The notes below the pieces were generated by a model, which did no database searches, was not told where the DNA came from, and saw only the letters and a list, made by a program, of their open reading frames with translations. A program made the translations under genes and the position numbers. Positions 11,340 through 24,376 of a stretch of 64,000 nt of DNA are shown piece after piece. This DNA is from Rapana venosa (taxonomy: Eukaryota; Mollusca; Gastropoda; Neogastropoda; Muricidae), in the NCBI GenBank assembly GCA_028751875.1, contig CM054138.1:36690748-36754747 (forward strand), in the 5' to 3' direction. How positions within the stretch are numbered: the stretch's first letter is position 1; each line of letters begins with the position of its first letter.

Positions 11340-14300
11340 TCTTTCTCTTTTTTTTAAAAAGTTAGGGTGTCTAAAATGGCGGTAATTTTTGGGCCCATTT
11401 TAACTGTATGGAACCCTTTTTGGAAGGCCCTGTTGTGGAAAGCACAACAATCCACCCAAAAAAATTTCCAATACAATGCTAAAATACTAAAAATCCTAAA
11501 AAAGAATCAGCTTTATCTTGAAGGGGAAAAATTATATACTTTGTTTAAAATTGCCCATGTGTGATTGGCTTTTTACTCAAATTGCACAAAAACCATTTTT
11601 TAGGTCCAACTTGGTAAATTTGCACCCCTTAGGCACATTTTTAATTCTTAAAATTTTTTTGAACATAGATTTTGCCCAATTTTTTTAGGTTTTTAAAACC
11701 CAAATTTTAATTTGGGGGTCTTTTTTTCAAAAACCCCTAAAATTTTCAGGACAAAAAGCAGTAAAAGGGGGAAAAACATTAATAACTTTTGAACCTTTGT
11801 TTTTGGGAAAAAGGGTTGGGGGAAAAATTTTTTATATCTATTTAAAAAATTACATTTATGATTTTTTTCATCAATTTCATAATGTTTTTTCAATTCAATA
11901 TGGCCGAAGGCTAAATAGTGGAAAAAAGTGAAATTTGTAAACTTGTTTTTGGAAAAAATTGTTAAAAAAGAAACAAAATTATTTTTTTTTTTTTGTTTGG
12001 TTTTTTTTTTTTTTTTTCCTTTTCTATTTTTTTTTAAAAATTCTTTTAAAACTTTTTTAATTACGGGGGGGGGGGAGGGGGGGGTGGGGGGGGTTTTTGT
12101 TTTTAGGGGGGGGGGTTTTGTGAAAGGGTTTTTAAAAGGGGGAGGAAGAGTTTGATAGGGTTTTGAAAAAAAATTTGAAAAAAAGAAAAGTTTAAGTTTT
12201 TTTATTTTTTTGTAGGAGGAAGGCCCGATTTTTTTGAAATTTTTTAGTTGTGTTAAAGGTGTTTAAAATTTTTTGTATTGAGTTGGAATATTTTAAGGGG
12301 ATGGAAAGAAAAAGTTTAAAAGTAATGAAGGGGGATTTTGGTATTTGGGGTTTTTTTAAAAATTTTTGGAAAGGGTGTTTATATGGGGGGAAAAAGGGGT
12401 TTTTTTTTGGTGTTTTGTGTAATTTTTTTAATTATGGGGAAATGAATGGAGTAGTATTTAAATTAGTTGAAGGGAGTGGTTTTTACAAGTTTTTTTGAGT
12501 AAAAATGAATGGATGTTGAATTTGAAATTTTGGGGTGAAATTGTTTGATTTTTGGAAAAAGGTGTTTTAAGTTAAATTTTTTCTTTTTTATTTTGGGTTT
12601 GAAAAAAAAAAAGGTTTTAAAATGTTATTTGGTTGGGGGAAATATGAAAATAAGAAATAAAAAAGTTATTTTTGGTGTTTAATGGGTAATGATGAAGTAA
12701 AATGTGTAAGATTGAAAAAGGTGAAAAAAAGAATTTTTATGAAGACATCGTGTTAACATCTTTTTTTTTATAACGTGTGTGTTGTGGGGTGTGTGTGTGT
12801 TTACTGTTTTTGTCACGGGAAACCCAATAAACCCAAAATAAGGGAAAAGGGAAAGAAAGGGGGGGGGGGGGGGGGGGGGGGGGTTGCTAGGTGATAGACA
12901 CTGTAAATTTTTTGTTTTGGTTTTTAATTAAAAAAAGAAAATTAAAGTTTTGGTATAGATGAATGTAATTTTGTAATGTTGGGAGAAAAATTGTTAAATT
13001 TTTTTTTTGGAAAGATTGGGTTTAAAAATGGAAAATAAAAGGATAAATAAATCCCTTTAATTAAAAAAATGATTTTGTGTATTTTGGAAAAAAAAAAAAA
13101 GGGGAGATTTTTATGTTTTATGGTAAGGGAGTTGGGTTTATTTTTTTTGTTGGGGGTTTTGGGGAAATTTGGTGTACACCAAACCTTACCAAAAAATTTT
13201 GTATAGGTATTTTTAATTTTTTTTGTTTGGGTTTTTGGGAAAAAGTGTTTTTGGGGGGTTTGGTGGGTGGGGGGTTTTTTTTTTGTGAATGTGGAAGATG
13301 AAGTGTTAGAAAGTTTGTTTTAAATGATGATTTTTTTTTTAAAAAGGTTTTTTTTTTAAAAGTTTTGTTTTTTTTTTTTTGAAAAAAAAAGAAAAAAGTG
13401 TTTTTGAAATTTGGTGAAGAGGGGGGGGGGGTTTGGTTAGAAGATTTGAAAATTTTTTTTTATGGGGTTTGGGGGGGAAAATATGAATTATTAAATTAAA
13501 ATTAGTAAAATAGTTTAGTTTTTTTTATTATTTTGGGTTTTTTTTTAACTACGTTCTTCGAGTTCGCCGTCGGATCTTTTTTTGTCCCGCCAAAAAACCC
13601 TTTTTTTTCGCGAAAAAACAAATAAAAAACTTTCACCCATTTTGGGTATTCTAAAATAAATCTGAACACAATGATACCAAAATATGAAAGGTTTTTCTGT
13701 CGCGTACGCATGGATTCAAAGTGGTCATGTTCTTTAAAAGTTTTGTCGGGGCGCAAAATGGCGGCCGCGCAGCGTTTTTTTAGCGGAAAATGCCACCTAT
13801 TCACACGCTTTGCGTATTGCGAAACACAAGCCACAGAAATAAAAATGCACTCATGAAAAGAAAAAAAGATAAAACTTTTTTCGGATTCGTGTTTTTTAAT
13901 CTAAAACAAAGGGGTAAAAAGAAAGTGAAAAGCCCAAAAAATTTCCCTTTTTTCAGCAGTGATACAGATTCCCCCTGGGGCTCCCCTCCCATTTAAAAAT
14001 TGTTTTGTGTGTGGAATAATAATAAAAAAGAAAAAATAAGCCACTATGAGATTACTGTGCGACTGAACTTGGCCTTGAAAAGTTGCAGGAAAAGCAATTA
14101 TTGAATCACTTTAATTTATGGAAAGATTGCTAACAAAAATTTTCCAGGCACAATAAACAAAGAAAAAAAACGAAATTTCCATTTTCATTCCCTTTTAATG
14201 ATACTAAAGTGTGAATTGGTCAAAAACAAAAAAAAAAAAGGGGGACAATTTTTTGTTTCCCAAAAAATCCCCCAAGTCACTTTTCTGGGATTCTTCTTGG

Positions 14301-15290
14301 TTACGCTGGCATTCAGCAAAATTTTAAATAGATGCATTACCTATAACCTTGCCAAAAAATTTGTAAGAGATTTGTTAAAAATATTTATTTTGCTTCACGT
14401 AATTTGTAAGTGATTTTGTGGAAATACTGACGAAATTTGGGCTGCTTTTTCTTTCCATTTTGCACTGCGGAATTTCGACACGGAATAGCCCTTTTCAAAG
14501 TCTTTGTTTTCAACGATCCAGAATAATTTGAAAACCATGTTTCTTTGTAAAAAAAAACTGTTATTTCGTGATCATATTGAAACATTTATTAAAATTTACC
14601 CTGTAAATAAAAAAAAATTTCCCCCGATCCTTGACTGATCGGTTCGCCATGTCGTTCGTCCGCCCCTTGTTTTAAAAAACTTTCCATCTGAAACTTGTTT
14701 TTAGGGGGTTTGGAGGGGAACGACAGCCCATGAATGATTAACCTTTTCAAATTGTACAATGTTGCCTGTTTGATTTTCACCTTGGTATTTTCTATTTAAG
14801 CTACAGGTTTTTCGGAGTTCGCCGTCGGGGATGTGTCAGTAAAAATCAGTTTTTTTTTGGGGAAAAAATTGCCAGAAATTTAAAAAAGTTCACCCCTTTG
14901 GTATTTACAAAGAAATCTGAACACAATGATACCTAAATTAGTGCAATAGTTGTCTGTTGCGAAATTCATTGGATTCACAGAGTCTGCTCTTTGAAAAATT
15001 TGTCCGTGTGCAGAAAATGGCGGGGCTTGGTTTTTTTTTGCGGAAAAACAACCTCATTTACATGCTTGCTATTTTGCACACCCGCCCAGAAAAAAAAAAT
15101 GCACTCATGAAAAGAAAAAAGATTGGCTTTTTTCTATACATTTTTTTAACGTAAAAGAAGCAGTAATAAGGAGTGAAAAAACCCAAAAAAATTTTCCATT
15201 TTTTAGCGGGGTGAGACGTATTCGGGGGGTGTGTTTTTCAATATTTATTTGGGTCTTCTGCATGCTATATAAAATTTGTAAATAAATTTT
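11340..15290. repeat. Damaged second copy of the 3.3-kb repeat with an extra 1.3-kb module
   Basis: 11340-11960 matches 19390-20060. 12000-12720 matches 20460-21170 with C lost. 12720-13550 matches 21170-22200, and 13550-13990 matches 22210-22660. The last module is then repeated at 13995-15290. The join between modules falls at ATTGT-like sequence present at both module ends. Stretches at 12.0-13.5 kb contain hardly any C. Confidence 0.65.
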
Positions 15291-16854
15291 CAATCAACAA
15301 AGCCATAATTTTTCAGCCCCTCACATTCCCCCCCCCTCCCCTACTTTTTAAAAAGGATCGTAAATCGCACATCAACTTCATCACAAAATTTCCAACAAAG
15401 ACCCTTTGTTTTCATCTTTGTCCCGCAAAATAACAAAAAAAATTGTTAATGACTTATTCAATATTGTTTTCTGATACAAAAAAAAACAAAACAAACAAAC
15501 ATAGAGCCCCAAAATCAAGATTTTTTTTAAAAATAAACATCAAAGAACCAGTTTTTTTAAAAAAAAAAAATTTTTTTTTAAAAATTTTTTTTATTTTTGT
15601 ATTTTTTTTTTTTTAAAAAGTAGAAACAAGGTGGGAGAAAATTAGGGAAGGAGAAAAAGAAAAAAGAAGGAAGGGTTTTTAAAAAAAGAGGAAGAAAAAG
15701 GGAAGAAAAAGACAAAAATAGGAGTGGTGAGTGGGTGTGGGAACGGATAAGTGGGAAGTATTCAACAAAAAATTTGGGAAGTTTTTCTTGTTGGTACTTT
15801 TTTGTGTTTTTAAAATTTTTTAGAATAAAGGCCCCTACCAGTTTTTTCCCTTTTGGGATGAAAAAGGGTTTTTTAACAAGGTGAAAGGGGTTTTTAGGAA
15901 AAAGGGGGGGAATTGGAAAAAAGAGGGGGTTGGTAAAATTTTAAAAAATTTTTGAAAAAACGTTAAATATATGTTCGTGGTATGTTTTTGTTTGAAAAAA
16001 ACCCCCCTTTTGAAATTTTTTTAACTTTCCTTTAATTAATCTTGAAGGTTTTAAAAAAGAAAAAAAAATTGTTTTTGTCCAAATGAAAATTTAAAACTCA
16101 TGTCTTTTACAAAAGTCATTTTAAATTCCTTATATTTTAAATTTTTTAAAAATTAAAAAAAGGAAATTTTGAAAGAAATTTCCAGGTTTTCTTTAAAAAA
16201 GTTTTTTTTTAACCCCCTGCTACAAAAAATTTAAAATTTTTGTTAAAATAATTTTTAAATAAAATTTTTATTTTTTAAAAAATTTTTAAAAAAAAAAGCC
16301 CCAGGGTTTTTTACTTCTTTCCCTTAGTTTGTTAGTTTTTTGGTAAAGAAAAGGCCCTTTTTTCCCCAAAAATTAAAACTTGGGACCCTTTTCCCAAAAA
16401 AAATTTTATTTTTTTCACCAATTAAAATTAAAATAAAAAAATAAAACCCTTTTGGTTTTTCCTTCCTTTTTTAAAAAAATGCCTTTAGTTCCCCCCCCCC
16501 GATTTTCCTTTTACCAATTTTTCCTTTACTTTTTTAAATTAAATAAACTTTAAAAAACAAAAGGGTTTCCCCCAAAAACTAGTAAAAAAGTTTGATGAAT
16601 AATTTTGGCCATAAGCCTACATTAATAATCTTTTTTTTTTTTTTTTTTTAAAAATGGTTGGGGGAAAAATGGATTTTTTTGGCCTTTCAGCCCCTTTTGC
16701 CCAAAGGGGTTTTTTTGAAAAACCCCCCAAAAACCCCTTTTTTTTAAGGGGAGAAAAAAAATTTCCCTTTATTTTTTGGGGGTATTGGTCCCCATATGCG
16801 GGGGTGAAAGAAAAAGATCATAGAAACTTATTGTGATTCCCCAATACGGATTAG

Positions 16855-16925
16855 GGGGTTTAGTGGGCAGAGTGCTGTTTGGGTGACCCCCGGGTGTAAA
16901 GCTGGGGAACGAAACAAACAACCCC
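16855..16925 (+). mobile_element. End of a CAA-tailed repeat in degraded sequence
   Basis: GGGTGACCCCCGGGTG then AAAGCTGGGGAACGAAACAA matches the 3' end of the copies at 9.65 and 31.3 kb. Confidence 0.4.
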
Positions 16926-19379
16926 AAACTTCAAAAACAAGCAAGGTTACTTACTTTTGAGTTGGGTGTGTATCTTGCAGCAAGTTGCACTTACACAACA
17001 CACCACTGCCCACAAACTGCACACCTGAGTTACTTTTAAAATTTTTATAATAAAAAAAACAGTGGTTTTCTAGTGATGAAAAATTTTTGAAAGAGTAAGC
17101 ATGTGTTGGTGAGAAGGATACAAAATTTACAGAAGAGTTAGTGTATACCAGGGGGGTAGATGTAAAAAAAAAAAACAAGAGTGATTTTCCATTACTTTAC
17201 AAAAAAAAAAAAGAAAAATTTATGCATCCACCACAAATTTTATACCCTGTTTCCCCGTGGGGTTTTGTTTGTTTTTTAAGGGGGGCAAATCAATGGATTA
17301 TAAAATTTTAATCGCAGAGTCAGTCATGACTGATGTACAGGATTACGTTAATTTATAAATTTAATTTTTACTTAATCCCGAATAAGGTCGGGGACGCTTA
17401 TTTTTTTTCCGGATTTTCCCCCCTGCCGCAGCATTTGGGGCCTGCCGTTATTTAAAAAAAGAGGTCCGTCGAAATCTACAAAAGCTTTAAAAACTAACAA
17501 AAACCCTAAAAAAAAAAAAAAAGTTTTAGGGTTCTAGATCTGGCCTATTTAGTCTGCGGGAAAGCGTTTCTTGATTGGTGTCCGTTGTTTGGTTGGAAAA
17601 AAAGGAAAGGGCCTACGCTCACAAAACGGCGAGGGCAGCAAGCTTGGCGAAGACTGTGACGGCCAAAAATAGGCCCAGGCCTAAGGCCCCTTTTTGATTC
17701 CCGGGTTGCAAAAATTGGCCTTTTTTCAGGCCACATTGGCCTTTTTGAAAGTAACTGATGTTTTGTTTGGGGAACAGCTTTTTTAGTTGAATCTTTACAT
17801 TTGGTCTTTTAAAACTCGTTTGGCCTTTTTTGTAGAGGATTTTGGGGCCTTTTGGCCCCAAACGGATTCGCAACCCTGGCCCATTCTGCGCTGTTTTCTT
17901 AGGCCTAGGCCCTTGACACTAGACGGCGAGAGGGAGCGAGCTCTGCTATCGATTTTTCCCAAAATTGAGGAAGGGGGTTTTGTTTTGGTTTCGTCGCGCT
18001 AGCCGGTGCTCGTACTATATAGAACAGATTAGATCTACGCCCTTTGCATGTTGATTGTACGATGAACAAATGGGAAAAGAAAAGGAAAATACTCTTTCAT
18101 GAAAAGGGAACAATTAAAACAGTTTTTCAGAAGCATAGGAGGAATACGACAAAGAAATTTCGCATGAAGCCAACAGGAATGCAAAAAGAAAAAAGTTTGT
18201 AAAACCCAAAGCCGAAAAAAAGGGTTCCTGTCCCCAAAACGTTCGAGAAATATCCCCCCGAAGGACCAAACCCCCGTGATGTAAGTTTGGAAAGGTTTAA
18301 ATACAAGAAGATGCAAGGAGAAAAAGGGGAAAAGTGAAGGGTTTTGGAAAATGAAACCAGGGCCAGTTGAGAAAAGTTAGAGCGAAGGGGGAGGCGCAAA
18401 CAAAAGGCCATTTCCCGGGAAGAGGGCTGCTTTTGTTGGTTTTTGGTGTAAGGAGCCTGGCACGTTTGTTGAAAAGTTTTAAAAAAATGTGACAAATGAT
18501 GCAAACTGGCTACAAAAAACAAGAGGAAGAGGTCCCGAGAAAGCCCCGCTGCAAATCTCCAAAATTTTGGGGAAGCGGGCTGGATGAAAGAATACAAAGT
18601 CGTCTGCAAAACCAAACAAAGGTTTTTCTTTGCCACAAAAAAAGCAAAAAAAGAATAAAAAGAATTCAGTGAACGTAATGGGAATTTGCATTTTTTTTTT
18701 AACTTTAAGAAGGGCCCGTTGTCTCAATGGTGACCAAATGCCCCTTACCGAAAGAATCGGCAAAGAGCCCCAAAAGCATTAAAGAATCAAAAACGTCTTT
18801 TGTCAAGAAAAAATTTATTTGCACGGGGAGGGGCTGTTTCACACGTCTCTTTTGCACCCAAAGGGGCAAAGCCTTTTCCTGAATTTATCAAAGGAAAGGT
18901 GTGGAATCAAACTTGTCCACCCCCAAAGGGGTGCTCCAGTTTGCCCAAAAGGATCGTACAGGTAAGTTGTCCCGGGACTGTTGCCCCCCCTCCCCTTTTT
19001 TTCCTTTTTAATTTTTAACCCCAATTAAAATAAACATGTTGCAAATATAGATCTTTATTAAATTCGGACACAGAACAGCATAAACTTTCTTTTTAAATTT
19101 GTTTTTTAAACCAAAGAAAAATGTTTAGTAAATAAACTTTAAAAAGAATTCCAATTGAAATTTTAATAACGGCAAAAAAGGAATTTTTACAGGTTTTTTT
19201 TAAAAAAATTTTTTTAACAATGTTTTATTGTCATTACACTCACTTTCATTTATGGTTTTTCTTACCTGCCTATAAAAAAGGTAGCGGCAGCCAAAATTTT
19301 TTTATAGTTTTTTGTGTACTAAAAAAGGGTTTTTTGAAAAAAGAACTTTTTAAAACAAACACAACAACAAAAAAAATTA

Positions 19380-22300
19380 TGTCTCTATCTCTATTTTTTC
19401 AAAAGTTATGGGTGTCTAAAGATGGCGGTACATTTTTCGGCCATTTTAACTGTATGGAAGCTTTATTTGGAAAGGACCTGTAGCGGAAAAGCACTACAAT
19501 CACACCCATAAAAATTTCCACATACAATGTCTATAATACTAATAATACCTACAAAAGAATCAGCTCTCTATCTTGAAGGGGAAAATTATATACTTTGTTA
19601 AAATTGCCTCATCATGTGATTGGCGGTTCACTCAATAGCACGATAAGCCATGTTTGAGGTCCAACAGGTTGGATAAGATAGCATCTTATGGCTACATTTT
19701 TACATGCTTAAAAGATATGCATACATAGTATTATGTGCATTTTTTTCTAGGGCTATCCTAGACCAAATGTTTTAAATATTGGGGTCTAATTTTGCCGAAA
19801 ACCCTAAAATGCCCTGCGACGGACCAAAAAGACAGTACATGGTAGATTTTCATTAATAACTTTTGAACCTGTATAGATATTGACTTGGAATTTGGTGGTG
19901 TAAAATATGGTTGTATATGCTATTTAAAATTACATTTATTGATTTTTTTCAATTACATAATGTGTTTTCAGATTCAAAATGGCCACCAAGTGGCTAAATA
20001 TGTGGTGAACATTTAAGTGAAATGTTGTGAAACACTAGTTTTTGTGAAAACATCCTTAGAAAAGAAACAAAATCATTTTAACTCATATTTTAATGATTAA
20101 TCAGATGAATAATCCCTATTTTAATGATTAATCACTTTGCATGCATTTCATATGTTGTGATATATCATTCTGAGAACCAGCTTCACTAATGCCTAATTAC
20201 AGGTGGTAAAGGAGAGGACAGGTTCATGCCAGTATGGGACAGCTCAGTGCTCCCTACTAACTTGTAAACCTCTGATGTCAGAGAACTAGGCTGGTGTAAA
20301 TTTGATGCTACAGTGTTAGAGGACACTGAGGATGCAGAAGCGCAAGAAGCCAAATCACTTGAATCAGCCAAAGCCACTCACCTACTAATGATGAAACACA
20401 CATTGAAGGAGAAAAGACCACAAAAGCAAACATTTATTCCAGTCTTTTTATAATTTTTCTCTGTAGGCAGTTGAAGCCAGCTTTGATGTCTTATTTGTAA
20501 TTTTTCCCACTGTTGTGTACAAGGCTGCCTCTTCCACAGAATTTCCTGTCAGTTGCTCCCACCACTGGTACATATAATATCATTATGTGTTTTCCTATGC
20601 CTGTTTTCAAAAGCAATAACAGCTTTCAAAAGTCCACATGAAGCCGTGAAGGGGATGCATAAGTCTCCTATAAGTGTCCTATATGAACTGGCTTGGACAA
20701 AAATGTCTTTCTATTGGTGTATCCTGTAGTACATTTTCTTTCAACTTAGTCAGAAGACACTGCAACCCTGGAAGCTCAGTATACAAATGAGTTGACAGAG
20801 AAATGTGGCTGTTTCATCAAATGTCTTCTCACCTTCTTGCTTTAGTACCAATAACTGAATCAGCAGATGCTTGCAAATCTCTGCAACACACCTTTGGATG
20901 ACAACTGTTTAGAGTTGCCAGAAAAATGGACCTCAGCTTGTTAAGTTAATTTCCATTTCTATGTCAGCATTTAAAGAAATGAAAAACTAAAAGGTTTATA
21001 GAAACTGTTATGCATAGACAAAGAAAATAATAGGGGAGACACACTATGACACACATAAGAAATCCAACAAAGTCTTCATTCCATTGGTGCTATAACTGCT
21101 GGTAATGACTGCAGTACAAACGTGTCACAGATTGATAAAGGTTGAAATAAAGAATTATTTACCTGAAGCACATCTGTGTTAACATCTTTTATTATAACAT
21201 GTGTGTGTGTGTGTGTGTGTGTTTATATGCTAGCACTGGAAGCCAATCAACCCCAAAATAATGGAAAAGGGAAATGAATGGGATGGGGGGAGAGGGGGGG
21301 GGGGGGGGGGTTGCTAGGCTGATAGACACTGTACTAATACGTATTGTGTATGGTAATAATAATACAAAAGATAATAATAAGCTCACTATTGAGTATTACT
21401 GCACTGACATGTAACTCTACCTTGTATATGTTGCCGGAGAAGAAACTCATTGATATCACATTAATTTATGGAAAGATTGCGTAACTCAAAAATCCCCGGC
21501 ACAAACTAACAAAGAAAATAAACTAAACTCCACTTTCATTCACCAAAAATGATACTAAAGTGTGAATTGGTCAAAACAAAAACAAAAAAACGGGGACGAC
21601 GTTTGCTTCATGAAATCACTGACTCGACTGAGTCACGACGATCTCGGATTATCTTTCTTTGTTAGGCTGGTCATTCGGTAAATCGTTAAGACGATCGCTA
21701 TTTCACCATGTACCTTACCAAAAAAATACATTGTATAGAGATACGTTCAAACTATCTTATTTTGCAATACATCGTAATTTGTGATAGTGATTTTGTGGAA
21801 ATATCTGACGAAACGGGCATACTTTTTTCTTTCCGGTTCGCACATGTCTGAGGATCGACAACGATCGTAATAGTCCTTTACTAAGTCTTCGTTTTCAACG
21901 ATCGCACGATTATTACGCAAACCACGCGATCTTTGTATAATATAAACTGTTATATCGATGATCTATATTGAAACATTTATGAAATTTTACCCTTCGTAAT
22001 CGAAAAAATTCGTCGATCCTTGACAAGATCGGTTCAAGATCGGTTCGCGATGTCCATTCGTCTTGCCCTTGCGTTAACGAACTTTCCGCAGTTTGAACAC
22101 TTTGCTTTTATTGGTTTGCGGGTGGACGACAGTCCATGAATACATTAACCCATTCCCAAATTAGTACAAATAGGTCGTCTAGTTTGATTTTCACCTTGAG
22201 TATTGGCTATTTTAAGCTACAGGTTCTTCGGAGTTCGCCGTCGGAGATCGTGTACCGCCAAAAATCCCGTTTTTCGCGAAAATTAGCCAGTTATGAAAAA

Positions 22301-22670
22301 ACTTTCACCCATCTTGGTATTCTACAATAAAATCTGAACACAATGATACCAAATATAGTGACAATAGTCTGTCGCGAATACGCATGGGATTCAAAGTGGT
22401 CATATCTCTTTGAAGAATTGTACAGCGATTTTTAGCGGAACGCACACCTCATTCACACGCTTTGTGTATTGACGATACACAAGCCACAGAAATAAAAATG
22501 CACTCAATGAAAAGAAGAAAGATTGAACTTTTTTCGGATATACAGTGTTTTTTAATCAGTAAAACAGAAGCGGAGTAATAAGAAAGTGAAAAGACCGAAA
22601 ATTTGCCACTTTTCAGCAGTGATGACAGAATTCGCCTGGGGCTGCCGCTACCTACTATAACAAATTGTGC
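19380..22670. repeat. 3.3-kb repeat, clean copy
   Basis: Nearly all of it has a counterpart in the same order at 11340-13990 and a second counterpart of its last 1.3 kb at 13995-15290. Landmarks: GTTATGGGTGTCTAAAGATG (19404), a GT run and G run (21200-21310), TTAATTTATGGAAAGATTGC (21461), GTTCGCCGTCGG (22234) and AATAAAAATGCACTCA (22490). No coding region is convincing. It ends just before the acceptor of the transposase exon at 22740, so it may be part of that transposon or its intron. Confidence 0.7.
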
Positions 22671-22739
22671 ACATATTTACAGTACATGTAAATGTATTAT
22701 GAATCATATACTTATGCAGATGACATATTTCATTTTCAG

Positions 22740-22915
22740 AGTTGAAAACATGCTGGAGACAATCAAACACTTGAAGAACAGATTCAACATGTTCTCCCAC
22801 AAGGACTTTGGTATCTACATCTTGGAGGATTACTCTGTGCACTGCCAGGAAGAAGTCAGGAAAAAGCTCCTGGACCAAGGGTACATTCTTGTAATAATGG
22901 GTGGAGGAATCACAG
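22740..22915 (+). pseudogene. DDE-type transposase gene, internal exon
   Basis: Acceptor CATTTTCAG, donor ACAG|GTAAAA. The exon encodes a helix (ENMLETIKHLKNRFNMF), then FGIYILEDYSVHCQEEV, then GYILVIMGGGITG. The pattern (L-x-D-x-x-x-H, a gap, hydrophobic strand, G-x-T) resembles the second catalytic Asp region of DDE_1 transposases of the pogo/jerky kind, with the Asp of LEDYSVH as the candidate. The family call is inference. The first catalytic Asp should lie in an exon further left. I could not find it, because the repeat module at 21.34-22.67 kb sits directly upstream. Confidence 0.55.
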
Positions 22916-23318
22916 GTAAAACAAACATTTAAATGATACAATAAACTCTACCAATTACAATTCTCCGAATGGAGACCCTTTCAAAATTGTTTTATTTTCA
23001 TTAAGACCACCTCCCAGTTACACTTTTGGTCTGGGATTTTTAGGCCATCATAATTGGGAGAGTTTAATGTATTCTCTTACTAGACCAGGAGGGTAAACAA
23101 CTTGAATCTTTAATTAAATGTGTATACAACAAGAGCACAAACTTTCTTGATTCAATCATTTATAAGGAGTGCTACATACATGTACATATTTTGAAGAGAC
23201 AATAGTGAACACAATGTTTTGTTTTGATGTTATGAAAAACATTTTGTCATGCCACAAGCATTACTCGCACCATCTTATTATTTTGAATCTTGTTTTTCTG
23301 TGTGTCTGTATTCTACAG
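22916..23318 (+). other. Intron of the transposase gene (GT-AG, phase 1)
   Basis: 403 bases starting GTAAAA and ending in a pyrimidine-rich TTCTACAG. Removing it restores GITG-DLQIND without a gap. It holds no other feature. Confidence 0.6.
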
Positions 23319-24376
23319 GAGATCTGCAGATCAATGACACTCACCTTCACCACCAGCTCAAGGCCAAATATAGACAGAGAGAGTGTGAGCTGATGCATGA
23401 ACAGCTGAGAGCAGAGCCAAACAAAGTCCCGTCACCATCCAGAGATGACATGATGAAGATGTTGACAGCAGCTTGGAAAGAGACAAACATAGATCCAACC
23501 TTGGCAATGAAGCAAAACTTCATTCTCAATTCCCTTGATGGCCAAGAAGACTACCTTGTCTCTGACAAATTGATGGAGCTTGTTGGTGCTGAAGTGAAGT
23601 CAGCTAGGGCAGACATTTTGAAAAGCAACCACCAAAATCTCTCAAAGAACTGATTAAGACAATCACACCCCCTAAAGGTGTTCACTCAAAACCAAGTGAC
23701 TGTTTACTTGACGAGGGCAGAGAACTTCTTGACTGTGAAGGAGATGAAATTCCTGAAGATGAAAATGATGATTTGGAAGAAGAGGAAGAAGAAACAGAAA
23801 GTGAAGAACAAATTGCAGGTCCATCATCTACTTCACAGTCAAGAAGTCCAACTGCTTCATGCTTGCCCTTCGAACCAATTCCAGATAAAACAAACAATGA
23901 AGACATACAGAAAGACGCATCATTCATCAATGAACTAGAAAAGTTTTTCATGAACGAAAATCAGAGACCTCGAGACTGCTTCTGCCTTATGTTTGCCAGA
24001 TAAAACATACCTTAACTGAAGCTAGGAGAAGCTTAAAGAAAGAATCTTGTCTCAAAGTCAAAGTAGTGAGGCAGCCGAGCAAGAAACACCAGCCCAAATA
24101 GTTGAAGATGAAGAAGAGGCGCAGCCTGACATTGTTGGCACTGCTTTTGACATTGGGACTTATGTTAAAATCAATGCCAACAACTATGTCTCTCCTGCAG
24201 TTGTTATTACAACAGAGCCCTTGGCAGTCCGCCATTTTAATGGTGAGTGGACATGAGGACTTTATGAGCCAGGACCTGTTTGCAACATCGTGCAAGAGGA
24301 CATAGTGGAAAGGTTGCCTGAGCCAGAAATTGCAGCTGCTGGTTCTAGGAAAGTCTTTTATAAATTTCATATTTAA
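23319..24376 (+). pseudogene. DDE-type transposase gene, last exon, broken
   Basis: Acceptor TTCTACAG; joined in phase to the previous exon it reads GITG-DLQINDTHLHHQLKAKY. IND would be the third catalytic position (DDE_1 members have a Q-x-x-D here). A helical segment with SPSRDDMMKML follows, then an acidic, Ser-rich linker (23760-24000) and a small C-terminal domain (VGTAFDIGTYVKINANNY ... YEPGPVCNIV). Frame changes near 23620 and between 24000 and 24047, and an in-frame TGA at 24254-24256, interrupt it, so the copy is probably dead. AATAAA lies downstream at about 24611. It has its own intron, unlike most Tc1/pogo elements. Confidence 0.55.

Larger units (their letters stand above)
10560..19380. 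other. Low-quality consensus region 1
   Basis: Long stretches consist of stretched runs of A, T, G or C (for example 10860-11340, 15540-16560, 16620-16780), with composition that shifts every few hundred bases. Where a clean sister copy exists, the differences are mainly run-length changes and missing bases. Open frames here should not be read as genes. 15300-19380 contains no recognised feature apart from the repeat end at 16855. A GC-richer piece at 17390-18000 remains unidentified. Confidence 0.7.

Noticed and set aside
13756..13775. AAAATGGCGGCC as a gene start
   Set aside because: It lies in the damaged repeat copy; the clean copy at 22.4 kb does not keep an open frame.
20186..20377. 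Ser-rich reverse-strand open frame
   Set aside because: No splice context, homology or motif; it falls inside the 3.3-kb repeat.
24242..24250. GTGAGT as a splice donor in the transposase last exon
   Set aside because: The same frame continues after the TGA into a plausible C-terminus (YEPGPVCNIV), so this is more likely exon sequence with a stop mutation.
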